Source: Segatella baroniae DSM 16972 = JCM 13447
Lineage (GTDB): Bacteria > Bacteroidota > Bacteroidia > Bacteroidales > Bacteroidaceae
Direction: 5' to 3'
Assembly (NCBI RefSeq): GCF_000426585.1
Contig: NZ_AUFQ01000004.1
Span: forward strand, 124,001-188,000
Length of the DNA: 64,000 nucleotides
Of this stretch, positions 33,363 through 41,793 are shown in pieces (the stretch's first letter is position 1; each line of letters starts with the position of its first letter). The notes under the pieces were generated by a model. That model was not told the DNA's origin. It saw only the letters and a program-made list of their open reading frames with translations, and did not search any database. The translations under genes and the position numbers were made by a program.

Positions 33363-33470
33363 TTCGTTGCAATTTGTTTGAATTATACATGCAAAATTGG
33401 GTTAAAATATCGGCATAAAAAAGAAAGTGTGAACCGCGCTCAGGGTATACCGAACCGTGCTCCCTGTTAT

Positions 33471-33501
33471 TTTGCGACATGGGAATAATACGCTAATATT
33501 G
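33471..33501 (+). promoter_or_regulatory. Promoter for head/tail operon
   Basis: TTTG (33,471-33,474), 19 nt, TAATATTG (33,494-33,501): a 7/8 -7 match with exact spacing, about 100 nt upstream of the protease gene, in the divergent region between packaging and head operons. No equally good minus-strand promoter is visible. Confidence 0.5.
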
Positions 33502-33537
33502 CATCGTAAATCGACAGTCGGCGGTGCTCGACATAGT

Positions 33538-33553
33538 TGAAAACATGTTTTCA
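33538..33553. promoter_or_regulatory. 16-bp palindrome downstream of late promoter
   Basis: TGAAAACA-TGTTTTCA is a perfect palindrome about 37 bp after the -7 box and 50 bp before the protease start. It may be a site for a late regulator. Confidence 0.4.
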
Positions 33554-33602
33554 CTCTGCTCTTTCTTGCACGACTGTTACAGCATAATATTCACAAAAAA
33601 CA

Positions 33603-34547
33603 ATGGGAAAAAGAGTAAGAATTTCAAACGACCGACTGAACAGTTATGGTTTTCGCGTACTGACCTCGGGAATCGACGTGGAGCAGTACAAACGGAATCC
33701 CGTCTTGCTATATATGCACGAGCGCGGTAACGTGGTGGGCTACGTGAAAGACCTGAAGGTGGAGAATGACGAAGTAACCGGCGAGCTGATGTTCGACTGC
33801 GCTTCGGAACAGAGCGAGCGTTGTCAGAAGCAGTTCGAGTTCGGAAGCCTCCGGATGGTGAGTGCGGGGCTCGAGATCATCGAGACGAGCGAAGACCCGG
33901 CTGTGCTGGTAGCGGGCCAGACGCGGCCTACGATTACGAAGAGCCGCCTGTTTGAGGTGAGCGTGGCCGACGTCGGGGCGAACGACGACGCTATCGTACT
34001 GGAGAAAGACGGCAAGCGAATAACATTAAGTAAGGACGGAGCCTGCGAGCTTCCTCTTATCAATTCAAATAACAATCAAAAAGAAAAAGAAATGGAGCAG
34101 AAAGTCATTGCCCTGCAGTTAGGGCTGCCGGAAACGGCAACAGAGAAAGAAATCAATGAGAAGCTGGCGCAGCTGAAAGCTATGCAGCAGGAGAACGAAA
34201 CTCTGAAGGCGGAGAAACAGAAGCTGACCGACGCGCGCATCGTGCAGTTAGTCGACACGGCCATCGCGGAAAAGCGCTTAGAGGCGCAGCACAAGGAACA
34301 GTTTGTGAAGCTCGGCGCTCAGATCGGGGCTGATGAATTGGAAAAGACCTTGCAGGCTATGAAGCCGCAGGTGAAATTGTCGGCGGTACTGGGCCATCAC
34401 GGTAGTGCCCCCGAAACGCCCGGCGAGAAGACCTACACGAAGCTCAGCGAGGTTCCGGCCGACGAGCTCGTGAAGCTGCGTGCCGAGAATGTAGAGGAGT
34501 ATAAGAAACTCTACAAGGCCGAGTATGGCGTTGAATGTGAGCTTTAA
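33603..34547 (+). CDS. Prohead protease with fused scaffold (Mu I-like)
   Basis: A 314-residue protein. Residues 1-145 form an HK97-type (S78-like) prohead protease: FEFGSLRMVSAGLEI and the later SRLFEVSVADVGAN match the region that holds the catalytic residues, and MHERGNVVGYVKDL precedes them. A short Asn-rich linker (INSNNNQKEKE) leads to a helical, Glu-rich scaffold (about 164-314, QLKAMQQENETLKAEKQKL). The protease cuts scaffold and itself during capsid maturation. An internal ATG at 34,092 could make scaffold alone. Confidence 0.85.
   Translation: MGKRVRISNDRLNSYGFRVLTSGIDVEQYKRNPVLLYMHERGNVVGYVKDLKVENDEVTGELMFDCASEQSERCQKQFEFGSLRMVSAGLEIIETSEDPAVLVAGQTRPTITKSRLFEVSVADVGANDDAIVLEKDGKRITLSKDGACELPLINSNNNQKEKEMEQKVIALQLGLPETATEKEINEKLAQLKAMQQENETLKAEKQKLTDARIVQLVDTAIAEKRLEAQHKEQFVKLGAQIGADELEKTLQAMKPQVKLSAVLGHHGSAPETPGEKTYTKLSEVPADELVKLRAENVEEYKKLYKAEYGVECEL
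34092..34547 (+). CDS. Probable internal start: scaffold protein (Mu Z-like)
   Basis: In frame with the protease gene, ATG codon 164 follows an A-rich stretch (caaaaagaaaaagaa) like the leaders of true starts in this genome. Translation from here would give a 151-residue scaffold without the protease, the arrangement of Mu gene Z inside gene I. Confidence 0.45.
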   Translation: MEQKVIALQLGLPETATEKEINEKLAQLKAMQQENETLKAEKQKLTDARIVQLVDTAIAEKRLEAQHKEQFVKLGAQIGADELEKTLQAMKPQVKLSAVLGHHGSAPETPGEKTYTKLSEVPADELVKLRAENVEEYKKLYKAEYGVECEL

Positions 34548-34602
34548 AAGGTAAAAAAGTAAAAGAGTAAAAAGGTAAAGATTCATATAAAAAAACAAGA
34601 AA

Positions 34603-35667
34603 ATGAGTAAAACGAAGAAATTGGTTATGAAACTGGCGGCCGCATTGCTGGTAAACGCAGTTGTTGGCGCCTTGATAGCGTCGCTGCTGGGCGTATCGCC
34701 CTGGATTGGCGCAGTGGTATTGAACGTCATCGCACTGGTGATAGGTTCGTCACTATCGAAGGATACGCTGCGTGTCGGCGTGTTCACAGAGATCTGGACT
34801 GGCGAGTTAGTGAAGTCGCTGCGCCGCGGGCTGGAAGGTTCGTGGCTGGACGGCGTTCCTGACAACTCGAGTATCGTGAATAACGACGTGATACACTTGG
34901 TAGAGGTAGGCGTGGATCCTGACGTACTGATCAACAATACTACATATCCCATTCCTCTGCAGGTATTGAGTGACAAGGACATCGCCATCAAACTGGACAA
35001 GTTTCAGACGAAGGTGACGCCGATTACCGACGATGAGCTCTACACTGCAAGCTATGATAAGATGGCGCGCGTCAAAGAGAGTCACGGCAATTCAATAAAC
35101 GATTCGAAGTTCGCCAAGGCGGCACATGCCCTTTGCGCACAAAAGAACACGGCTAAGACTCCTGTGCTGAAGACCACGGGCGAGAAGGACGCCGCGACCG
35201 GTCGGGTAAAGATGACGGCAATAGATCTGCTGAACTTGAAGCGAGCGCTGGACAGTTTGGGCGTACCTTCGAAAGGTCGCCGCTTAGTGCTCTGCAGCGA
35301 TCACGCGAACGACCTGTTAGAAATATCGCAGGCATTCAAGGAGCAGTATAACATTAATCGCACCGACGGCACTGTGGGCAGATTGTACGGCTTTGACATC
35401 TACGAGTTTGCCAACAACCCGCTGTATACCAAGGCCGGCGAGAAGAAAGCAGTAGGCTCCACCGCGGCTGCCGGTGAGTTCCAATGCTCTTTTGCTTTCT
35501 TCGCTCCGCGCGTGTTCAAGGCCACCGGCTCGACGAAGATGTACTACAGCGAGGCATCAACCGACCCGCAGAACCAACGTTCACTCATCAACTTCCGTCA
35601 TTACTTTATCTGCATGCCAAAGGTGGCTGATGCCGGTGTTGTGATGATGAGCGATTACAACGCCTGA
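34603..35667 (+). CDS. Major capsid protein with hydrophobic N-terminus
   Basis: A 354-residue protein in the major capsid position. The body (about 60-354) has the character of Mu-like capsid proteins found in Bacteroidetes phages: GVFTEIWTGELVKSLRRGLEGSWLDGVPD near the start and MYYSEASTDPQNQRSLINFRHY near the end. The first 50 residues are unexpectedly hydrophobic (LAAALLVNAVVGALIASLLG; WIGAVVLNVIALVIGSSL), like two membrane segments; they may be removed by the protease or used in assembly. It follows a spacer of ggtaaaa units. Confidence 0.8.
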   Translation: MSKTKKLVMKLAAALLVNAVVGALIASLLGVSPWIGAVVLNVIALVIGSSLSKDTLRVGVFTEIWTGELVKSLRRGLEGSWLDGVPDNSSIVNNDVIHLVEVGVDPDVLINNTTYPIPLQVLSDKDIAIKLDKFQTKVTPITDDELYTASYDKMARVKESHGNSINDSKFAKAAHALCAQKNTAKTPVLKTTGEKDAATGRVKMTAIDLLNLKRALDSLGVPSKGRRLVLCSDHANDLLEISQAFKEQYNINRTDGTVGRLYGFDIYEFANNPLYTKAGEKKAVGSTAAAGEFQCSFAFFAPRVFKATGSTKMYYSEASTDPQNQRSLINFRHYFICMPKVADAGVVMMSDYNA

Positions 35668-35672
35668 AAGGG

Positions 35673-36140
35673 ATGAGCAAGGTGATGAAGTACTTAGTCA
35701 TTCACTGCACGGCGACCCCTGAGGGGCGTGAGGTGAGCGCGGCTGAAATACGCCGCTGGCACACCGCGCCCCCGCCTGCCGGGCGAGGCTGGAAGCAGGT
35801 AGGCTACACGGACCTGGTGCACCTCGACGGACGCATCGAGCGTCTCGTAGACAACAACGAAGACGCGCAGGTGGATTCCTGGGAGGTCACCAACGGTGCC
35901 GCAGGCTACAACTCGGTATCGCGACATATCGTCTACGTAGGCGGCTGCGACAGTGCAATGAAGCCGAAGGATACCCGGACACCTGAGCAGCGTGAGGCCC
36001 TCAAGCGCTATGTCGAGGACTTCCATGAACGTTTTCCGCATATTAGGATCGTGGGGCATCATGACCTGAATCCCGGCAAGGCCTGCCCGAGCTTCGACGT
36101 TGAGTCGTGGCTTCGCGAGATAGGCATTCGGCAAACGTAA
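35673..36140 (+). CDS. N-acetylmuramoyl-L-alanine amidase endolysin
   Basis: A 155-residue amidase_2/PGRP-type enzyme. Zinc ligands are likely the His in LVIHCTATPEG (residue 11), the His in IVGHHDLNPGKACPSFDV (about 129) and its Cys (about 138); GYTDLVHLDGRIERL is the conserved core. It cleaves between MurNAc and L-Ala of the stem peptide. It starts 6 nt after the capsid gene and is followed by spanin-like genes, so this is the lysis cassette. Confidence 0.92.
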   Translation: MSKVMKYLVIHCTATPEGREVSAAEIRRWHTAPPPAGRGWKQVGYTDLVHLDGRIERLVDNNEDAQVDSWEVTNGAAGYNSVSRHIVYVGGCDSAMKPKDTRTPEQREALKRYVEDFHERFPHIRIVGHHDLNPGKACPSFDVESWLREIGIRQT

Positions 36141-36160
36141 CTTATTGATAAGACAGAACA

Positions 36161-36625
36161 ATGGCAGACACGATATTCCAGATTCTGCAATGGGCAATCC
36201 CTTCGGGCGGTATCGGCGCTGCCATTGCCTGGATTGCGAACCGTCGCATCAGGACGGTGGAAGAGAAAAAGAAAGTGGAAGATACCTACAAGCAGATGTA
36301 CGACATGGTGAGTGCGGAGCTTGTAGGGCTTCAGAAACAAAACCACATCAATTATGAAAAAATGGAAGAACTGCGCACCGAGAATGACAAGACTCGCCGG
36401 GCTCTCAATCGCCTGTCGCGGGCCATCGAGGCCATTCAGCTATGCCCTCATCGCGCTGCTTGCCCTGTCAGCGGTGAGCTGTCGATCGACGAAGACGGTG
36501 TTCGCGGAAAGTCGAACAGACTCAAGTCGCGTAATGAAGGAAAACACGCGGCAGACGAGCATCGCCAGGCGGTGGCAGGAACGGGTGACAGTGCCGGTGT
36601 CGAAAGTGACGCTAAGCGTAGCTGA
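36161..36625 (+). CDS. Lysis-cassette membrane protein with coiled coil
   Basis: A 154-residue protein with one N-terminal membrane segment (about 5-27, WAIPSGGIGAAIAWIAN) followed by a long charged coiled coil (residues 30-95). This is the shape of an inner-membrane spanin or an anchoring protein of the lysis cassette; a single-pass holin is possible. The second half of its gene overlaps the downstream lipoprotein gene in another frame (36,354-36,625), like Rz/Rz1. The tail after about residue 105 is low-complexity and is probably shaped by the overlap. Confidence 0.65.
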   Translation: MADTIFQILQWAIPSGGIGAAIAWIANRRIRTVEEKKKVEDTYKQMYDMVSAELVGLQKQNHINYEKMEELRTENDKTRRALNRLSRAIEAIQLCPHRAACPVSGELSIDEDGVRGKSNRLKSRNEGKHAADEHRQAVAGTGDSAGVESDAKRS

Positions 36626-36980
36626 AGACAGCCTCGCACTATTGCCCGCAGGCGCCGGTTACACGGCCCGCCGGGGGCAGGCGCACGTTAAAGTGGGACG
36701 ACGGCAAACGGGCGACGGAAAGCCCGGGCGCATCATCATCGAAGCCGGCTGTGACAGTCTGGAAGTGCAATGCGCACGTTATGAGCAGCGCATCGAAACG
36801 ATGCAATCGCGATTGACTGCTGCCGAGCGTGCACTAAGCACGCAGAAGCAGAAGATCAAGGAACGGCAACCGTGGGATATCAGAACGATTTTATACGCCT
36901 TTTTCACCGGGGTGGCGACCGGTATAGTATTAATTTTAATCATCAAAAAATATGGCAAAAAGTGTTTTAGACGGAACTAA
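36354..36980 (+). CDS. Lipoprotein with C-terminal TM, u-spanin-like
   Basis: A 208-residue protein. A signal segment with lipobox (SYALIALLALSAVSC, Cys43) is followed by a periplasmic part with a coiled coil (about 150-172, YEQRIETMQSRLTAAERAL) and a C-terminal membrane segment (about 180-202). A protein fixed to the outer membrane by lipid and to the inner membrane by a C-terminal segment is the definition of a unimolecular spanin, which fuses the membranes at the last step of lysis. It overlaps the preceding gene by 272 nt and the tail tube gene by 29 nt. Confidence 0.65.
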   Translation: MKKWKNCAPRMTRLAGLSIACRGPSRPFSYALIALLALSAVSCRSTKTVFAESRTDSSRVMKENTRQTSIARRWQERVTVPVSKVTLSVAEDSLALLPAGAGYTARRGQAHVKVGRRQTGDGKPGRIIIEAGCDSLEVQCARYEQRIETMQSRLTAAERALSTQKQKIKERQPWDIRTILYAFFTGVATGIVLILIIKKYGKKCFRRN

Positions 36981-37428
36981 TCTCATACTGAGTGTTGGTG
37001 GTAAGGCCCTCGGCTTTTCGACGGGTTGCAAGGTGAGCACGTCTACCGAGACAGGCGAGCGCGTGACCAAGGAGGCTGCGAGCGGCAAGTGGAAGGAAAA
37101 GTACGTGAAGAGTTTCTCGGAGAGTATCTCGGCCGACGGCTGCGTGCTCACCGACGGCGATAGCGACACACCTACTTACGATCAGCTGAAGGATCTGATG
37201 CTCGCCGGCGAACCGGTAGATGCAGCCTACAACCTGCGTGAAGGCGACAAACGCACGGGTAAGGCTGCCGGTGGCTATAAAGGCAAGTATATCATCACCT
37301 CGCTGGAACTGGACGGCCCGGCAGGCGATGACGCCAAGTACAGCGTGAACTTAGACAATTGCGGTAAGGTGGACAAGCAGACGAACGGCTTGAGTGAAGC
37401 CGCGAAGCCCGGCGGCACCGGTCATTAA
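36952..37428 (+). CDS. Phage tail tube protein
   Basis: A 158-residue protein. The opening GTNLILSVGGKALGFSTGC, the STSTETGERVTKEAASGKWKEK segment and YKGKYIITSLELDGPAGDDAKYSVNLD match the TP901-1/lambda V-like tail tube family of siphoviruses. It polymerises to form the tail tube. There is no sheath gene nearby, supporting a non-contractile tail. Confidence 0.85.
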   Translation: MAKSVLDGTNLILSVGGKALGFSTGCKVSTSTETGERVTKEAASGKWKEKYVKSFSESISADGCVLTDGDSDTPTYDQLKDLMLAGEPVDAAYNLREGDKRTGKAAGGYKGKYIITSLELDGPAGDDAKYSVNLDNCGKVDKQTNGLSEAAKPGGTGH

Positions 37429-37440
37429 TACGATCAGTAC

Positions 37441-37740
37441 ATGAAGAAGCAGATACTGAAACTGAAAGTCGGTGGCAGGGAATACCCCTGTCGTGTGACG
37501 ATGGGCGCGATGGTGCGCTTCAAGCATGCTACGGGTAAAGACGTCAGCCAGCTTGACCAGGGCGACATCGGCGAGCTTGTGCAGTTTATCTATTGTTGTG
37601 TGCAGAGTGCCTCGAAAGCTGACGGCGTGACATTCGACACAGATTTCGAGACCTTTGCCGACCTGCTCGAGCCCGACAGCCTGACGGCCTTTTACGCCCA
37701 GGTGGGCGATGCCGAAAAAAAAACGACGGCGAAGCCGTAG
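37441..37740 (+). CDS. Tail assembly chaperone, G-like part
   Basis: A 99-residue protein between the tail tube and tape measure genes, where siphoviruses encode the G/GT tail chaperones. KQILKLKVGGREYPCRVTMGAMVRFKHATG is typical of this class. An A9 run at codons 92-95 allows a -1 frameshift into the next frame. The short product ends at the TAG in 37,738-37,740. Confidence 0.75.
   Translation: MKKQILKLKVGGREYPCRVTMGAMVRFKHATGKDVSQLDQGDIGELVQFIYCCVQSASKADGVTFDTDFETFADLLEPDSLTAFYAQVGDAEKKTTAKP
37715..37723 (+). promoter_or_regulatory. Slippery run for -1 frameshift
   Basis: Nine A bases, read GAA AAA AAA ACG in frame 0, contain the slippery heptamer A AAA AAA. A -1 slip joins the G-like frame to the open frame that continues to 38,063 without a stop. 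This matches the classical programmed frameshift of tail chaperone genes. Confidence 0.7.
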
Positions 37741-37766
37741 GCATCGAAGAACTACAAGGAATCGCG

Positions 37767-38063
37767 TTGGGGTGCATGGGAATGAGTTTTGATGACTTCT
37801 GCCGGTGCACCCCTTCCGAGTTTCAAGCAGTATGGGAACATTGGAATAAGTGGCAGGATCACAGCCAGCAGGCTGAATGGGAACGCTTGCGCATGGCATG
37901 TCTGTGCATCTTGCAGCCTTATAGCAAGAATACGCTTTCGGCCCGCGACGTGATGCAGTTCCCGTGGGAGGAAGACACAAAAGCAGCCCCCCGGGAGACC
38001 GTGAGCGATGAAGAGTTGAAGCGGCGCTATCGGGAAGCCAAACGGGCCGCCGGACTGAAATGA
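37767..38063 (+). CDS. Tail assembly chaperone, T part of GT fusion
   Basis: A frame open from the slippery site to 38,063, encoding FDDFCRCTPSEFQAVWEHWNKW and a charged tail (SDEELKRRYREAKRAAGLK). Its own first start candidates are TTG 37,767 and ATG 37,776, but it is better explained as the C-terminal extension made by -1 frameshift from the gene at 37,441, giving a fusion of about 207 residues that recruits tail tube to the tape measure protein. Confidence 0.7.
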   Translation: MGCMGMSFDDFCRCTPSEFQAVWEHWNKWQDHSQQAEWERLRMACLCILQPYSKNTLSARDVMQFPWEEDTKAAPRETVSDEELKRRYREAKRAAGLK

Positions 38064-38070
38064 GGATTAC

Positions 38071-38208
38071 TTATTTATGTCGGAGGACACCGACGCAGAA
38101 AAGAGCACCAAAGGTAAAGACCACAAGACAGGCTGCCACGGTAAAGACCGAGGCCACGGGGTGCTCGCTGATGAGCCTAAGAATGGGTGTCCAATGAATG
38201 GTCGACAT
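38071..38208 (-). CDS. Small single-pass membrane protein on opposite strand
   Basis: A 45-residue frame (MSTIHWTPILRLISEHPVAS) with one strong membrane segment (FTVAACLVVFTFGALFCVGVL) and a basic end. On the minus strand TATCTTTG lies just upstream of its start, so it has its own promoter. It lies antisense in the gap before the tape measure gene. A lysogeny-expressed membrane protein, such as a superinfection exclusion factor, is one possibility; I do not recognise it. Confidence 0.55.
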   Translation of the reverse strand: MSTIHWTPILRLISEHPVASVFTVAACLVVFTFGALFCVGVLRHK

Positions 38209-38259
38209 AAATAGATTTTTATAGTTGATGGGACAAAGATAATAAAAAAAAGAGAAACG

Positions 38260-41200
38260 ATGACAAAAGAAGTCAGTTTTTTAATCAAGATACACGATGA
38301 CGGTGGTGCAAAGCGCGTTACCGCCAACGCCGAAGAGATGGGCCGTGTCATCCGGAGCGTCCAGGACGAGGCGGAACGATTGAAGCGCGATGTGCTGACC
38401 TGGTCGGAGGCCGCGCAAGCCGTCGGCGTGTTGCAGAACTCCATCAATGAACTGCGTGGCGTGTTGCAGGATCTGACCACAGCTTACCAGGTGCAGCTGG
38501 TTGCCGAGACCCAGCTGGATACCATCATGCGGCAGCGCATGAACAGCACGGACGAAGAGATACAGCATATCAAAGATTTGTGTTCGGCTCAGCAGGAATT
38601 AGGCGTTATCGGCGACGAGGTGCAGTTGAGCGGCGCCCAGCAGATGGCCACCTTCTTAAAACAGAAGGAGAGTCTGGACGTGCTGATACCGGCAATGAAC
38701 AACCTCATCGCCCAGCAGAACGGCCTGAACGCGACCAACCAGGCCGCGGTGGGCATCGGCAACATGATGGGCAAGGCGATGCAGGGACAGACGGCCGTGC
38801 TGCAACGTGTGGGTATCACGTTTGACGAGGCGCAGGCCCGCGTGTTGCAATATGGGACCGAGAGCGAGCGCGCCGCCATGCTGGCAGAGGTGATAACGGC
38901 CAATGTGGGTAACATGAACGCCGAGTTGGCCAAGACCGATGCAGGAAAGCAGAAGCAATTAGAAAATACGCTGGGTGACATCAAGGAGAAGTTGGGAAGC
39001 ATGGTGCAGGGGGCGATGCCCTTTGTCACGATTACGGCGCAGGCCATGATCTGCGTCGCAGGTTGCGTGAAGCTGATTACCTCCCTAAGGGCATTGGGCG
39101 CCGCGTTCAGCCTGACGGCCATCAAAGGAACTGTTCTTGCGGCGCATGAACGGGTGGTGGCAGCCGCACAGGCCATACTGGCGACCAGCGGCTACACGGC
39201 AGCCGGCGGTACGGCCGCTCTGGCCCTTGCCGTTACAGCCCTCTATACCGCGCTAACCATGGGGCTTTCGGTGGTGATAACAGCCGTTATCGGGTTGTTC
39301 AGTTCCATGAGCGACGAAGCCGAAGACGCTGCTGAAGGTGTAGATCACCTGAAAGAGAGCGAAGACGCCTTTTCGCAGGCTTCGTCGAATGTACGAGCCG
39401 AACTTGATTTGGAAATCAGCCGCCTGGCTTCGTTGATTCACAATCACGAGAACGCCTCCAAGAAAGTGTCGGAATTGAACAAAAAATATGGCGAAAGTTT
39501 CGGTTATCACCGCACGGCGGCCGAGTGGTACGACACGCTGATTGAAAAGAGCAAGGTTTACTGTGCACAGATGGGCTATGAGGCACAGGCAAAGGTACTT
39601 TCATCGCAGATAGCAGCGGCACAGCTCGAGAAGGAAGCCAAGGAAGCCGAGCGCCGGCTGTTGGGTCAGCAGTATATGGACAGCAAGGGCTCGGTGCATT
39701 ATAACTGGGAGAATACGAAGGACGGCAAGGACTACTACACCAGGTTAGGCAGCGATATCAACGATATTACCTCGAAAATAAACGGCTTGCAAAAGCAGTA
39801 TGATTCGGCTATTCGCCACATGGTGGATGCGCAGAAGCAATTAGACAGGTCGCGCAAGTCAACCAAGTTGGTAGGAAACAATCTGAAAGATTCTACTACC
39901 GAAGAACTCAAACAGGCTATCGATGAGAAGCAGCAAGAAGTCGGCAGGCTGAAAGGGGACGCTACCGCAGAACGTCAGCGCTTGAACCGGGAAATCGGAC
40001 AGATGCAGAAAGAAGTGAACCGACGCGACGCGATAAACAAACGCGAGCAAGGAGTCCCGAGTGGTAAGAAGACCGGAAGCACGACTAAGACGGAAAAGCC
40101 TGTAAAGGTAGTTAAGACCCTTGATGATGTGGCTAAGAACGTGGCCTATTACGAAGCACAATTGAAGAAGACCGATAAAGCCGACACGGAAAAGATACAG
40201 AAGCTGTCCCGACTTATCGCGAAATACAAAGAGCTGGGTGCGGCAATACAAACGGAAATAGCCGAAGTGCAGCGCCCCAAAGAACTGGATAGTTTAGAAA
40301 AAATAGACGCGGAAATACAGCGTCAACAGCAGCTGCGCAAGAAAGCCGGTAAGGAGCAGCTGACGACGATAGATAACGAAATCAAGCGTTTGAACGCGCT
40401 TCGAACCGCATTCGAGGACAGTTCGCATGTAGGTCTACTCCGCGATGAGATAACGACTTACGAACAGCTTGAAAGCGAGATAGCCTTTTATACGAAAAAA
40501 CTCAAGACCGCGACGGACACCGAGCGCGTGGAAATTCAAAAGCAGATCAACGCGCTTAATGACCTGAAAAAAAAGTGGGACGAGACGCTTGCCGACCTGA
40601 AGGCTCCCGAGGACATCGGTCGCCTGAACACAATAGAGAAGCTCGACGAAGCCATCACCTATTATCAAGCGAAGCAGAAAAAAGCCACGGGCGCGGAGAT
40701 AAGCGCCATCGGTGAGACCATCACGGCGCTGGAGCGGAAGCGTGAGGCGCTGACACGGCTGACGCGCCTGCCGGAATTGCGTGCCGAGACAGTGAAGCTG
40801 AACGGTCTTGGACAGAAGGAGCTGAAGCTGGAGTTGAAGGTGATGGGTCTCGACGGCATCAAAAAGCGCATCAAAGAGCTTCAGGACATGCTCGCCGACA
40901 CGAAGAACCCGCTGGATAACAGTCAGCGTGCCGAGGTGGAAAAGCTCATCGGTAGTTACGACGACTATGCAAGAGTACTGCAGAAGAGTGACGCGCGCGT
41001 CGAAGATTTATGGGGCAATACGAAAGGTATTGTGGGTGGTATCTCGTCGATGACGAACGCTTTGGAAAACGGGCGTGGCGCGTGGGAAACCCTTATGAGC
41101 GTGGTAGACGGGGTTATACAGACCTTTCAGGGTATCATGAACGTGGTGGAGATTGTCAAGGCGCTGACAGGTGCGACGCAGATGAGCGCGGCTGCCGGGC

Positions 41201-41793
41201 AGGTGAAGGCCGCAACGACGGCAAGCGAAACCGCTGCCACGACGACGCATACGGCCGCCACGGCCGCTGATACTGCCGCGACGATTACGAATACGGCCGC
41301 CAAGAGCGGCGAGGCTATAGCCGGAGCCACGGCCAGCGGCGCGAGGATGCCTTTCCCGCTGAATATCGTAGCTATTGCCGCAGGTGTGGCCGCCGTGGTA
41401 GCTGCGCTGGCCTCCATCAGCGGCGCGTTCGCAAACGGCGGTATCGTAGGCGGCTCATCGCCCAGCGGTGACAAACTGCTGGCCCGCGTGAACTCGGGAG
41501 AAATGATCTTGAACGGCGCGCAGCAGAGCCGGTTGTTCCGCTTCATTAATGGTGTTACACCGTTTGCCGACGGTGGCCTCGTCTATGGCCCGACGCTGTC
41601 GATCATGGGCGAATATGCCGGGGCGCGATCGAACCCGGAGGTGATAGCACCGCTGAGCAAGCTGAAATCGCTCATCGGTGACAGCGGAGTCGGCGGCGGA
41701 CGCTTGGAAGCCCGGTTGCGCGGCCGCGACATCGTGATGGCCCTGGCTAACGAGACACGAATCAGCAGACGCAAGACGAACATCAGGCTCTGA
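38260..41793 (+). CDS. Tail tape measure protein
   Basis: A 1177-residue protein, the largest in the phage. It has an N-terminal helical region, a membrane-like hydrophobic stretch (about 255-350, TAIKGTVLAAHERVVAAAQA and ALYTALTMGLSVVITAVIGL), long coiled coils (about 375-900), a second hydrophobic Ala-rich region (about 985-1060), and a C-terminal GGIVGGSSPSGDKLLARVNSGEM with FADGGLVYGPTLSIMGE, the usual tape measure ending. It sets tail length and is ejected into the host envelope. The length would correspond to a tail of roughly 170-180 nm by the usual 0.15 nm per residue rule. Confidence 0.92.
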   Translation: MTKEVSFLIKIHDDGGAKRVTANAEEMGRVIRSVQDEAERLKRDVLTWSEAAQAVGVLQNSINELRGVLQDLTTAYQVQLVAETQLDTIMRQRMNSTDEEIQHIKDLCSAQQELGVIGDEVQLSGAQQMATFLKQKESLDVLIPAMNNLIAQQNGLNATNQAAVGIGNMMGKAMQGQTAVLQRVGITFDEAQARVLQYGTESERAAMLAEVITANVGNMNAELAKTDAGKQKQLENTLGDIKEKLGSMVQGAMPFVTITAQAMICVAGCVKLITSLRALGAAFSLTAIKGTVLAAHERVVAAAQAILATSGYTAAGGTAALALAVTALYTALTMGLSVVITAVIGLFSSMSDEAEDAAEGVDHLKESEDAFSQASSNVRAELDLEISRLASLIHNHENASKKVSELNKKYGESFGYHRTAAEWYDTLIEKSKVYCAQMGYEAQAKVLSSQIAAAQLEKEAKEAERRLLGQQYMDSKGSVHYNWENTKDGKDYYTRLGSDINDITSKINGLQKQYDSAIRHMVDAQKQLDRSRKSTKLVGNNLKDSTTEELKQAIDEKQQEVGRLKGDATAERQRLNREIGQMQKEVNRRDAINKREQGVPSGKKTGSTTKTEKPVKVVKTLDDVAKNVAYYEAQLKKTDKADTEKIQKLSRLIAKYKELGAAIQTEIAEVQRPKELDSLEKIDAEIQRQQQLRKKAGKEQLTTIDNEIKRLNALRTAFEDSSHVGLLRDEITTYEQLESEIAFYTKKLKTATDTERVEIQKQINALNDLKKKWDETLADLKAPEDIGRLNTIEKLDEAITYYQAKQKKATGAEISAIGETITALERKREALTRLTRLPELRAETVKLNGLGQKELKLELKVMGLDGIKKRIKELQDMLADTKNPLDNSQRAEVEKLIGSYDDYARVLQKSDARVEDLWGNTKGIVGGISSMTNALENGRGAWETLMSVVDGVIQTFQGIMNVVEIVKALTGATQMSAAAGQVKAATTASETAATTTHTAATAADTAATITNTAAKSGEAIAGATASGARMPFPLNIVAIAAGVAAVVAALASISGAFANGGIVGGSSPSGDKLLARVNSGEMILNGAQQSRLFRFINGVTPFADGGLVYGPTLSIMGEYAGARSNPEVIAPLSKLKSLIGDSGVGGGRLEARLRGRDIVMALANETRISRRKTNIRL

